The notes under the pieces are model-generated. The model ran no database searches, was not told the origin of the DNA, and saw only the letters and a program-made list of their open reading frames with translations. Positions 37,657-48,314 of a stretch of 64,000 nt of DNA are shown piece after piece (the stretch's first letter is position 1; every line of letters starts with the position of its first letter). Made by a program: the position numbers and the translations under genes. Source of the DNA: Carnegiea gigantea (taxonomy: Eukaryota; Streptophyta; Magnoliopsida; Caryophyllales; Cactaceae); contig JAKOGI010002796.1 of NCBI GenBank assembly GCA_029747015.1, forward strand, positions 1 through 64,000. The letters are read 5' to 3'.

Positions 37657-38263
37657 CCTTATAATATAAAAAACCAAATAACATGTCAATCACTCAAAAA
37701 ATTTGGTTAGTCATATTTATGTTGTATGAACACAAACTTTATAGATATAGTTATACATGCAATAATGAAATACTCAAGTTGCATTATCTTTTGTAACACA
37801 ATTACCAAATAAAAGCAGCTCACGTGTGAATCGCCCAATAATGAATATTAATAGTCATACATTACTTGCGAGGTCATGCTACGAAATTAAACAATTAATC
37901 TATCATATTGGTCGTCAATTATAAATGTTATTAGTACTTCAATTAAATCCCCAAAATAGCGAATTATGTAAAAATTTTAGTTATTATTTGATAACGTTAT
38001 TAGTCATATTTATATTGTAATTTTGGTCATATATTATAATGTTACATGCAAATTAAACAGACATTAGCATACACTCTTATGGACAATATTAAAGAGTATC
38101 AACATCTAACTTGGGTTATTTTCAAGAGCTTTGCAGGTGGGCGAATACCCAGTCCTGTAATAAGCACTAACAAACAAATTCCAATTAATTTTCATTGGAA
38201 AACCACATTCTTTGTTCAGGGTTAGGGTTTGGGGGGCCGGTAATGCATCTTTAGCCGAACCAA
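37657..38263. other. Intergenic, no gene recognised
   Basis: AT-rich unique sequence between the array and the Ac/Ds-like element. There are no open frames of interest and no repeat of the array. A short GGGTTAGGGTTTGGGG stretch near 38219 resembles a telomere motif or telo-box but is not repeated. Confidence 0.5.
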
Positions 38264-38271
38264 CCCATACT

Positions 38272-39008
38272 TAGGGATGATAATATAGTTCGAATTCGAT
38301 GCAAATTCGATCCAATGGGAGGTAAAATTATCCAATTTGAACCAATAAAAAAATAATCCGATTCCAATATGATGAAAATAATTTGAATTCGATTCGAATG
38401 CGCTCGTATTTGGAGGAGAGTCCATCTAATTTGATATCTTTTTTTTAGTAATTTCACATTTATTTGAAGATAGAAAACTCCTATTATCATACCCAGAAAA
38501 ATTTGCATAAGGCTCGCACTCTATGTACAATACACTCTTCTTTGTTAACTAATTTCCTTTTCCCTCCTAATCTTCTTGATTTCTCTCTTTATCAATCAAA
38601 GTTATACTTTCTCCCCTTTACTTTTAACTGTTGTACTACTATTTATCTCTTTCCTTCCCCCTATTGTACTACTATCTGTCTCTTTCCTTCTAAAGTGAAG
38701 TCGCATTTTCTTTCTGTAACACTTTTTTACTTTAACATATTGAAATATTCGATATAAAAATTATTTGATATTGAAGAGGTACCTAGCATTGCATTTATAA
38801 GTGACCAAAAACAAGGTTGGAAATAAAAAATTATGCACATATTGAATAAAAATGTATAATCGGATGATCTCCGATTATCCTGATTTCATCCGATCCGAAG
38901 CAGATCCAGCGGAGTCGGATTTGGATTGGATTTTCAAATTTGATTATTAATTGGATCGGATTTGAATATCTATATATCCGATCTGGATCTGACCCATTAC
39001 CATCCCTA
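38272..39008. mobile_element. Ac/Ds-like non-autonomous hAT element (737 bp)
   Basis: The ends are inverted repeats: TAGGGATGATAAT at the left and the complement of ATTACCATCCCTA at the right, 12 of 13 matching. They resemble the TAGGGATGAAA ends of maize Ac/Ds. Flanks CCCATACT (38264-38271) and CCCATGTT (39009-39016) form an 8-bp target duplication with two mismatches, the hAT size. Subterminal regions (38281-38420 and 38860-39000) are dense in GGATCGGAT/ATTCGAAT-like motifs in opposing orientation, as expected for transposase binding sites. No transposase frame is present. Confidence 0.72.
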
Positions 39009-39016
39009 CCCATGTT

Positions 39017-39335
39017 ATGATTTGTGATTAAAATACTGAATCAACAATACTCGTACAAATGAAGACAATCTAAAAGTAGACAATAATTCTATCCAGCTCA
39101 GTTTCTCCGTCCCAAAGAATGAACATTTTCCTCTCTGAATCTTTGAATGTAACTAATATACAATGACTATTCAATTCAGGACTGATGCTCTTCACAATCT
39201 TATCCTCCTACAAAAGATTTAAAAGAAGCGGATAGAGAAAAGAAGAGATCTGCAAAAGCTCGAGAGCAATATGCTGACATATGAAAGTTCAGGGTTTGTG
39301 GTGCACATCCACCCGCGGAGGACTAGGAGCAGCGG
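39017..39335 (-). other. Probable 3' UTR and downstream region of the syntaxin gene
   Basis: Lies directly after the syntaxin stop codon on the minus strand. AT-rich, no other coding sequence. A polyadenylation site is plausible but cannot be placed with certainty. Confidence 0.4.
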
Positions 39336-42300
39336 CTACTTCTTTGTCCAAGGGTGTAAAGAGAGGACAATAACCAATATAATGATCAGCAGAAGGGCTA
39401 TGGCAAAGCAAGTCCATTTGCGGGTGTTTTTCTGATGCTTTCTAGCTGTATGCAACTCATCAGTCCCTCCCCGAACAAAGGAGCTAGCTCTGGCAACATT
39501 GGCCTCGATGTCATCCAACTGCTCTCCTTGGTGCTGAACCAACACTGCCATATCCAGAAACACCTGGTGCAGTTCCCTCAAATTTCTCTCGATATCTTTG
39601 ACGGCATCATGCCTCTCTTGAATCTCAGCTATTGTATCTAGTATTTGCCCCCTTCCCTGCATTTGAATAAGATTGAGTTCCCATCAGTTTTAGCTCCGTC
39701 TTTTTAAACAATACATGTTGCGACATTCAGTTCCAGATAGATGAATATCTGATGCTAAAGAGTAGTCTTTATTTTAGAAAATTATTATTTATTAAAGAGA
39801 CCCTTTGATCAGGATCTGAGTCGTCATCCATGTAGACCAAGTCTCAGAAACTCTTCATTTCATCTCTAGGTACCCTCCTTTGCAAACAAAACTCCAACAT
39901 CGGTAGACCAAAAAACCCTCAAAATCTTCATAGAATGACAGGACCCGACTCTTACACCGACGTTCAGTTTTCGACACCTCATACCATGGTCCTGGCTGAG
40001 TTTAAGTGACATGCTTTTAGGTATAGGATAATTAACCATGATGTGCTTTCACGGCATAACCTCATTGTAATTCAATGTGAAACTACGTGACAAGCATGCA
40101 GCAACTCATGTGAGTTCACATCTCCAATTCCCAGGGAAGCCAGCCAAGGAATAGAAGGGGATACAGTGTTGAATCCTCACCGTAACATATGATGTACAAT
40201 CTTCAATAACACTGGTATTGCTACACTAGGCAGATAAAAGAGAAATGTTCATGGGTGCTCCCGATGAGTTGATCAATGCATTCACTGAATACAGAATACA
40301 ACTCCTCAAACTGTTTGCATTATCTGCTTCATCTTCATCATAATAGCTGAAAACCAGAGGAAGACAACAAGAGAGTTTGGATGCCTAATGCTGAAAAAGT
40401 ACGACGAGAGTGGGAAAAACCTGAATATTCACGCTATTTTCAGTGAAGAGTGTCCAAATAAAAATCAACATCGTATTTGTATATGTATGTGCAAGGTTGG
40501 TATAGACAAGGGGTTCAGGAGATGAAGATAACTTGATATATGAAGTGGGTTTGAAGAAAGATCAATGTTCCCACCACATTCTAGATCCTGAGATATTGGA
40601 TTCCTCACCAAAGAGGAGCTCGGTGCACTACGTTAATGTCCATTAGCCAACAATGCCCAGATCATGAGAGCCTGTCAATGTCTTGGCTCAATACTGAGTC
40701 CTCAAAATCCTTGCTTGATTTATTCCGTGGGGAATGATTTGCTTCCAGTTCACGAATTAGCTGCGAACTCTGCGAACTCCAATTGTTTTTTGCCAATACC
40801 CCTCTTAAAAGGCTTACCATAGATCGACCAATGTTAAACTTGGGCTCTTTGGAGCTCTTTTTCCCTAACTGTCTAGAGATAGACGCTTCGTAACCTCTGC
40901 AATGTAGTAGCATATTTCTTCGAAAATTTTATGCATTTCACCACGGGTATAACTTTGTTCTTGATGTTGCAATACAATGATTTGGGGAGTATATGAACAT
41001 TTCAGGCACAATCAGGGTCAAAGTTGTCAAAAACTTGAACAGTCTTCTTGTTCACAACAGAATGCGAAGGTGGTTTTGTTTTACACTTCATAATTGAAAC
41101 ATTCTAATTCAGCAAAACATACTTGACAGTAGACCAACTTCAATTTGACAAGGTAAAACTGTTGTTGCACAAGTAACTCGTGCATCTCCTGAATCCACCA
41201 TAGCAGATCACTATTAAGCAAGGTCTTCATGCATCCCATTGGACGCCCATTTGACCAAGACCAACATAAGCAAACCCAAAATTCTCAATTCCCCTCAAAC
41301 TTGACAATTGAAAAACGCACCCAAAGCAGAGACAAAGAACCCAGGTCAATACAGCCAACCACTTCATCAAGGTACGAGTAAAAACATCATCAACAATCAC
41401 AATGGACCCCTGTTCGGACAGGATTCTAGTAGGGTTTTTTTTTTTTTTTTTTGGGGGATGCTAAGGGAGGTACAGAGGATGATGTAGACGAGATCCGAAG
41501 CCCTAAACCCGAGTCTTTAGGAACCACTATAAGAAATTTTTGCCGGATAATTCAACTGAAGTATACGTAGTCTTATCCCAATTCCCAACTCCTCAATATT
41601 ACAGTTGCTCCCAGTAGGATATAGATAGAAATACACATTAGCATAAAATGGGAGGGAACCCAAACCAAGTCAACCGCATGCTTTCTGTCCAAACCCCACA
41701 TGTACACCCCACATTTTCTCAACTGGGCCACGTTCTAAACTTTATGAATATCCCAAGGGGTATGATGACACAGTACTCCAAAGAATGACATAAAATGGTA
41801 TGATAATATCTTAGTCCTCAGTGGTGTTCTAAAAATGTTTACTAGAGAAAATTCATCTCTCTGCAATTCAGTATGTTACACGTCTAAAACTGCTACGTCA
41901 ATGTGATCAGCAGGACAAGGTGATCACATGGGTTTTTTCATAGTGAGTCGAAACAACATATAATACATTGGTACTAACGCCATCTACGAATATTCACATA
42001 ATCACACCATTGCCCTGTGTTCATTTCCAACTTTTCCCTTGATTTCTTGCATCATCATATATCCACATCACAAGAACCCACAAGACTAGTCTCTAGACCT
42101 AAGATTTGCTGAAACATTAAACATCTAATCCTACACAAATTTCTGAACATAGTTCATTAATTTTAAATAATAAAACAGTGAATAAAACAAGCAATTTGTA
42201 GAGAAAGTTTGAGTATCTCAAACACTAACCTGCTGTTGAATGGCCTTACTCAAGAAGGTCTCACTTTCTCCAGTACTAATCAACAAATCAACCGTCTTCT

Positions 42301-42802
42301 CATCTGGGTTTTCTCCAGTGACCGTAAAATACCTCCTCTGAACCGTCTCTCTATACTCCCCATTAATCCTCTCTCTCAGCTCTTGAAACTCCTCCATCTT
42401 CTCCTTCAACTTCTTCCTCAAACCCCCAACCACCGAGGACCGGGTCCGGTCCGCCGAGCTACCCGGCCCACACCCCGGCTGACTCCGATTCGCCGCATTA
42501 GACCGGTCCAATGCTTCCAACCGGACCTTGATCAACTTGGCCTTCTTCAGAGCCCGGTTCACGTCCCGATCCATCCGGTTTCGAAGCTCTTTCACGGCGG
42601 CGGCGTTGTGGGCAGTCTTGCTCTCTTCATGGGCGGATCTTAGATTCTTGTGCAGCTCGTCGATCTCCTTCAGATCCTCCTTGATCGTCTCGACGTCTTC
42701 GAAGAACTTGTCAAGGTTTACACCAGTGCCGCCGGAACCCATCTCTAAGTCGCCGGCATTCTGCCGGTTATTGGCGAATGAGCTTGAAAAGAGATCGTTC
42801 AT
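39336..42802 (-). CDS. SYP12: SYP12-family syntaxin, plasma-membrane Qa-SNARE (two exons)
   Basis: Exon 1 is 42802-42230 and exon 2 is 39656-39336; phase-0 intron with donor CAG|GTTAGT and acceptor ATGCAG|GG. Together they encode 297 aa, the usual family length. N-terminus MNDLFSSSF and [11 protein letters not shown] are SYP12 signatures. Residues about 30-150 form the Habc bundle; [12 protein letters not shown] and [21 protein letters not shown] are conserved. The SNARE helix (about 200-262) carries the zero-layer glutamine Q234 ([10 protein letters not shown]). A C-terminal anchor follows at W272-L291 with a short luminal tail. Such Qa-SNAREs drive vesicle fusion at the plasma membrane, for example in secretion, pathogen response or pollen tube growth. 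Similarity suggests SYP121/122/124-like; I cannot separate the paralogues. It appears intact, GC-richer than its surroundings, and is the only clear host gene here. Confidence 0.93.
39657..42229 (-). other. 2.57-kb intron of the syntaxin gene
   Basis: The intron position follows the conserved Q-E/Q-Q codons just before GRGQILDT. It contains no recognisable transposon with clear ends. A T-run followed by G's lies at about 41437-41457 (pyrimidine/purine homopolymers, + strand). A protein-like 83-residue frame (40662-40913) lies on the same strand as the gene. Confidence 0.8.
40662..40913 (-). other. Intronic open frame, 83 aa, unrecognised
   Basis: This is a hydrophilic, low-bias frame ([21 protein letters not shown] ... 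[20 protein letters not shown]) that looks more protein-like than the AT-driven frames elsewhere. Further protein-like fragments occur on the same strand down to about 40220, with stops between. It could be a fossil of a captured coding sequence, an alternative exon, or chance. No family recognised. Confidence 0.25.
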
Positions 42803-42949
42803 GGCGGATTTTTTCTTGGGATTTTTGGGATTTGGCGTTTTGGGGGGGGAGGGGAATGAAACGGGTTTTTTTTTGTGGGTTTAAATTGGAGAGAAAGAGA
42901 GTTGTCAAAGGCGGCTGCAGATGATTCAACTAGTAGTAGTAGTATTTCT

Positions 42950-42984
<35 letters not shown>

Positions 42985-43100
42985 GTCAACACTGAAAGGG
43001 GGAAGGAGGGAAGACTTGGGCAAAGGCAGTTGGAATTATCAAAGATTAAAAATGCCAATTGAGATGATGGTGATTGGTGACATTCATGGCGGCCTGGAAA
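42803..43100 (-). promoter_or_regulatory. 5' UTR/promoter region of syntaxin gene with GA microsatellite
   Basis: The 150-180 bases upstream of the ATG are purine/pyrimidine-biased, and a (GA)n/(CT)n tract lies at 42951-42982. CT-rich 5' leaders are common in plant genes, and GA repeats can bind BPC-type factors; that role here is inference. The exact transcription start cannot be placed. Confidence 0.45.
42951..42982. repeat. (GA)16 microsatellite
   Basis: An uninterrupted run of GA dinucleotides on the + strand, about 150 bp upstream of the syntaxin start codon. On the gene's strand it reads as CT repeats. Confidence 0.9.
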
Positions 43101-43544
43101 GACTTGGTCTTCTATGAGAGAACTCGTTGATTTTTACCAATTTTCTTTGAGAGGCGTCCAGTACTAATTAACGCGTCGGGATCTGCTGTTTACGCGGGGA
43201 AGCAAGTAAAATTATCAGTGCGTTCAGGTCGGGCGGGCAAAGCTGGATGTCGATCAGGTTTCCGTCGTTTTGACGTGAATTTACACTTTTTTTGGGGGGG
43301 GCGGGGGGTGTCGATTGACAAAGGATTGTCGTAAAACTAATATGTGCCATGGAAGTAATTCATTATCGGGGTATTCTATCATAGTCAAGGAACTTACAAA
43401 GATAAGGAAAATAATATATTCATATAATATGAAGTGTTTATGAAAAATTTTAATGGCACTATAGAAATTTTAAGTCAATCACAAGAAGTCCGTATTTTCA
43501 ATAAGTGTCCAGCCTTCTTTTATTTTTCTTTCGAATTTTTCTTG
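43101..43544. other. Intergenic, no gene recognised
   Basis: No coding sequence. A G-rich tract (GGGGGGGGCGGGGGGTG) lies at about 43292-43309. Otherwise unremarkable. Confidence 0.45.
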
Positions 43545-43624
43545 TCTCTCAATGATTACAACAACAACAACAACAACAACTCTCAGTGTGAGTCCCGCTT
43601 TTGCGGGGTCTCTCTCAATGATTA
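43545..43624 (-). mobile_element. 5'-truncated SINE (52 bp) with 14-bp target duplication
   Basis: TCTCTCAATGATTA at 43545-43558 is repeated exactly at 43611-43624. The 52 bp between are, on the minus strand, a CCCCGC..GCGGGAC stem and CACTGAGAG followed by a GTT/TTG repeat tail. This is the 3' end typical of plant Au/TS-type SINEs. The 5' tRNA-related part is missing, as from incomplete reverse transcription. Confidence 0.75.
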
Positions 43625-44966
43625 ATATTCACAATATGAAAGGAAAAGTGAGCTAGTAAAAACTAATAAAAAAGTAACAAAATACCAACTTAAATAACAA
43701 ATTATAGATACAAGCTAAAGCAATAAAACAATGAATCAAAAGGTTCTTCATCTCCTATAGCTTTTGATTGTTGTTTTCAACTCTTGATTTATTGTTTGAT
43801 GACCTTAGCTGATATTAGAGGTGACAAAAGTTGACCCGATTTGTGAATCTGAACAATCTGACCCAACTTTCACCAAAAATTTAACCTAAATTTTTAATAT
43901 GAACCTAAAATGACCTGACTTAATCTAGACCCGACTCGCTAGTGACCTAATCTCCAAAAGTGAGTCCTATCTGAGGCCTCATCGACCCAAAATTACATGG
44001 ATCCAAATTAATCCATTATTGAACAAAAGGATGAAAATCTCAAAATATTGAGCAAAAGGAGCAAATAAATAATACTTTTATTTTGGATCTTGTGTTTGAA
44101 TAGTAAAACTTATTTAAGTGGGCTTAAAAAGGAGAATATATGGTTCATGAAGCTGAGATGAAACTTTTTAGGCCGAAGGATCGTAGGTTGTAGACTTTGA
44201 AACAAAGTAATATTAAGAATTGATAACTGACCTGCATTTTACCTGAACAAAAAATGACCCAATGCGAACCCATCATGACTCGAAAAGATCCAATACTGTA
44301 ATAATCCGACCCTACCCCATATTTATTTATTTAAAACATCTTTATTTATTTCATTAATCATGTTTATTCGTTTACTTTATCATGTTTATTGACCTAATCA
44401 CTCAAGGTTATTTGTTTAACCAAATCATGTTTATAAAATTCAATTATACTCAATTTATTTATTGAACGAATTTCATTAGGTTATTTAAATTTTTCCACCT
44501 TCATTTATCGTATTTAATCATCCCAGTTGGGAGATATTTCATTTTGGGTACTACTTTGCAACTCAGGTTTCATTGATTATTAATTCGAGTTTCAATTCGT
44601 TGATTGATTAAATATCGGGTGAATCGATATTAGGCCTCGGTGAGTATAAATTAGTGATTAATTATTTTCTTACCTTCAATAACTTTAATCCCGAGTAATA
44701 TAAAGTTTTTCCAACATTTCGAATAAAATTTTCAAGCCCGAACTTAGCTTATTGAACCCAAAACAAAAGCCCAAAACCTTACTAATTTTTGTTATTTCAC
44801 TAATTATTCATTTTAGCACCTAATTTGAGTTAGCAAAAAGCTACTTTTTGGGTAAAAAAAATTTCCAGCCACATATAGCTACTACTTGAGAATTTTCCAG
44901 CCACAAAATTCAGCAAACAAATCACAAACCCATCCCCCATCTCTCCCTCTCTCTCACGCTAGAACA

Positions 44967-44986
44967 GGGGCAGCAGCTGCTGCCCC
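44967..44986. repeat. Perfect 20-bp palindrome in the solo LTR
   Basis: GGGGCAGCAGCTGCTGCCCC reads the same on both strands. It could form a cruciform or an RNA hairpin in LTR transcripts. No function is claimed. Confidence 0.85.
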
Positions 44987-46325
44987 TTTGTGCCACCAGT
45001 TTTGGTGGTTCCGGCCACTTTTCCGGTCACCTCCCAGCTGCCCCGAGTTCCCCTTGCTGCTAGCTATCTTGTCCAACCCCTGAAACCACTCAAGATAGCC
45101 TCCTCCTCCCTCTACTTCAAGCCTAAAGTGAGGTATATGCACAACTCTAACTTGTTTTATTTTGAGTTTTTGGGGTTGTTTTAGTTGTGATTATTGTTTG
45201 GATGATCAAATTGATAGTTGTTGTGCAATTTTTATTGAGTTTGGAGATGTTTGGAGTCATGGGTATTGGATCAAGAGCATGCTTTTCATGATTTTGCTTT
45301 TGTTAAATGGCCACTGTCGAAAATTCTGGCAATTATAGGACTGGCCAAAAATTCTGAAATTTTTACTGTAGCTTCTCTGTATTATTTGTGATTTTCTGGC
45401 AAAATGTCATGAAGTTTGGACGAGTAATCAGTGAGTTATGGAATTTTGAAGAAAATTGCCCTGTTTTGGATACGAATTTAGTCATTATGTATTCATGAAG
45501 TTGTTTAGAGTTTGTATATGTATATGAGGCCTTACATGATCATTTTATATCTGATTGTGCTGACTTGAAATGATTTCAAGTGAGTTTTATATGAAAAAGG
45601 AAGAGAAAGTTAAATCAGTGAAGGGCTGGAATTTCAGGAAATTAGGGCTGATTTTGGGATCAAACTGGTAATGATTGGCCCAGTGAAAAATTATGATTTT
45701 TGGTAACTAAATACCTCAGTGTGTTAGCTTTCAAATGCCTCTTGAATCGCCTTAATCCGAGGTCTGTGGAAAAAGTTATAGTCGTTTTACCAAAGCTGCG
45801 TAGAATGAGATCAAAACTGAGACACTTGTATTTTAGTCCCATTTTGGGAATCTTATTGTGAGAATCGTGATTTGTATTGTAAATGAAAGTTTTTGGGGAC
45901 TTCCTAATCTTTTCATATTGGGGTTTTAATTCTCCATTTGATGTCTAGAATGAAAATTATGAATTTTTGAAGTAAACTGACCTGTTTGGGTGTAAATCAG
46001 GTTATTATTGCAATTTCTATGCAGTGTATACTTGGAGGAAAATTCTGAAAATTGTCCTGAAGACAAATATACAAATTGGGAGTCAGTTTATGAGCTGTGA
46101 ATCACTTATGGGTTTTACAAAGAAAATACTAAGCTTAGTGAGCTTAATTATGAGAAGTGGAGAGAGAAACTCATATCAACACCTTATTTCAGAAAAGGCC
46201 ATAACCATTCTCTCAATTATCACTATCAAGGCCTTTTCCTCTGTAACATCATTTATCTCATTGTGGACTGGACTTTTTTTTTACCTCTATTTACTTCATA
46301 TTCAATTTCATTACTTTCATCAAAG

Positions 46326-46400
46326 CATTACTTTCATCAATTCAGTTTTGCATTACTTTCATCACTTCAGTTTTGCATTACTTTCATCAATTCAGTTTTG
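46326..46400. repeat. Three tandem 25-bp repeats in the solo LTR
   Basis: The unit starts CATTACTTTCATCA and ends CAGTTTTG; copies are 46326-46350, 46351-46375 and 46376-46400, with a partial copy before them. Only one base (A/C) differs between units, so the expansion is recent. Confidence 0.85.
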
Positions 46401-47502
46401 AAGTTATATTCAAGTACTCGTTATGTATACCATATCAATTTACTTACTCAATTATGCAAGTAAGGATCATTTACTGATTATATATACTTACAGTGACATT
46501 TATTTTATAAAACAGAGTTGAGGCCTAGTTATCGCTCCCCGTTATGCATAAGTGTAATCAAGTCAAAACATATTTATCAAGTCAGATGTCATTTTTAAAG
46601 ACTCAAGGTACGTCCATTGCCTGTATCTTCAGAAAGCAGATCATATTTATCAAGTTACAAACTCTTAATGAGTTATCAATGAATCAGTTTATACAGTGAT
46701 TTGCCATATAACTTGTGACCCCGTCAGTTATCATCTATAGGGCGTCAGCCCATCACTTACCCGCGCGGCTTCAGGCCAACTCTTGATCGGATTGGCAGGT
46801 GTACACCTATGTATAGATCATATCAGTGCAAGGGGTTCACATCCAGATAATAATGAGCAATTCAGTTTCATATTACATTCATTTTCATTATTGTTGCCAA
46901 CTAAATGAATTGCAAAGACGGGTACCCATCATCAGTATTTCTATACTCATTTTACAATGCAGGGATGTATGTACTGAGTTTTTTGCTCATATGTTCGAAT
47001 TATTTTCATGTTTTCCATTTTAGGTTATGAAGTATCACATGTTCCTCCATTTAGCAAGCCCCTTTGGAACTCGTCAGATGTTCACAGTGGATTCAGCATA
47101 GCATGAATATTGGCACCGATCATAGGGTCAAGTACTTGTGGAGTATGAAATGTGAGTAGTACATGGTATGGTTGAACCATTATGGACTTTGGTCTTGAAG
47201 TATTTCAGTTTAATAGAATTTGTGATTGTGAACACGAGTTGCAAGATTAAACGGTTTCAGTGAGCCTTGTCCTTATCAGGACGGGGGTAGCGCCTTCGTT
47301 TACTAAGTCTCCCGCTGCAATTATTAGTAATTATATCATTAGTATTTTGGGGGCGTTACAAATACGCAAGAGTGTCCCCACCCGAACGGGTTACGCTGAA
47401 TCCAACTTGACGTGATACTTTAGATAACACACAATGACCTAAACCCGTATGGGTGAACCCGAACTCGAGCTTATTGACCTGATTGCAACCTCTAGCTGGT
47501 AT

Positions 47503-48314
47503 CCATACTTCGTTACTTGAATTGGTATTTTGTTGCTTTCTTATTAGTTTTCAGTAGCTATCTTTTGTCTTCATGTTTTTTTGGCAAGTAACAAAGTACA
47601 GATGCCAACAAGCTTATAGTTTGGATGGGCCCAAGTTTGCTTCTCATTTGAAAAGCCATGGGGTCAACGCCGATAGGCTATCCAAATCACTTGTGTACAA
47701 TGGAGTTGTGCAACTAGTCAAAAACTGCTAGACATGTTGGTACTCCTTAGATAGGGGCATAATAAGAATTATCCATACTTACGAATTTTAAAAATATATA
47801 TAATTTCAATTTTATCTTTTCAATTGAATTCTAAAATATATTAAAGTTTCATATTTTTTAAAAAGAAATTTAGAACTTCAAAATATTCAAGTGCCACTCA
47901 ACAAATTATAACATCTAGCTCTGTTAATTTGGATGATCGAGAGATAAAATTTTGTTAAATCTAGGTGTAGTGGAAACATTATGTTGTTGTCAAGAATTGC
48001 GCTTGTGATTCATAACACGTTAACGAAAGCGACGCATGTGTTTTAGGACTTGGACCTTCGAAAATTTTTAGGTGGGAAATTATCATTTTGTTCAACGCGA
48101 AGCAGGGAATGCGAGATGTCACGTGCATGGAATGTGAGGGAACATGCTTTGATACTGTTGAGTAATTTTTGGGTCTTACATTTTACTTCTTCCTTTTTTT
48201 CATACAATAAATATATTAAATAAGCAGAGCTTTTCATTGATATTCCAACTACTATTGACTGTTATGCATAGTGGGTGACTATCTATCTTTGCGAGTCAAA
48301 TATGAAAACACTAA
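47503..48314. other. Intergenic, no gene recognised
   Basis: AT-rich sequence without convincing coding frames or element ends. A minus-strand frame at 48043-48237 has no recognisable domain. Confidence 0.4.

Larger units (their letters stand above)
44297..47360. mobile_element. Solo LTR, 3,064 bp, nested in the hAT-like element
   Basis: The ends are TGTAA...TTACA with a perfect 5-bp target duplication AATAC at 44292-44296 and 47361-47365. There is no second LTR, PBS or internal region, so this is an LTR left after intra-element recombination. The TGTAATAATCCGACCC start, GGGGGCGTTACA end and large size resemble LTRs of Tekay/Del-type Ty3/gypsy chromoviruses (from memory, not tested). Short frames inside (for example 44886-45083) are low-complexity and not convincing genes. 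Confidence 0.82.
43816..47494. mobile_element. hAT-like non-autonomous element split by a solo LTR
   Basis: The left end TAGAGGTGACAA (43816-43827) and the complement of the right end TTGCAACCTCTA (47483-47494) form an imperfect 12-bp TIR (10/12). The 8-bp flanks GCTGATAT (43808-43815) and GCTGGTAT (47495-47502) match at 7 of 8, the hAT target size. Without the inserted LTR and its duplicated 5 bp the element is about 610 bp. It is rich in GACCCGA/GACCTGA-like repeats and has no coding capacity. Confidence 0.7.

Noticed and set aside
38217..38237. Telomere-like GGGTTAGGGTTTGGGG
   Set aside because: A single short stretch, not a repeat array; at most a telo-box-like motif.
42209..42643. Plus-strand frames over the first syntaxin exon
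   Set aside because: Antisense of the GC-rich exon 1; no domain, low-complexity composition.
44886..45083. Plus-strand frame with alanine/proline-rich sequence in the solo LTR
   Set aside because: Low complexity, no family, lies inside an LTR with well-defined ends.
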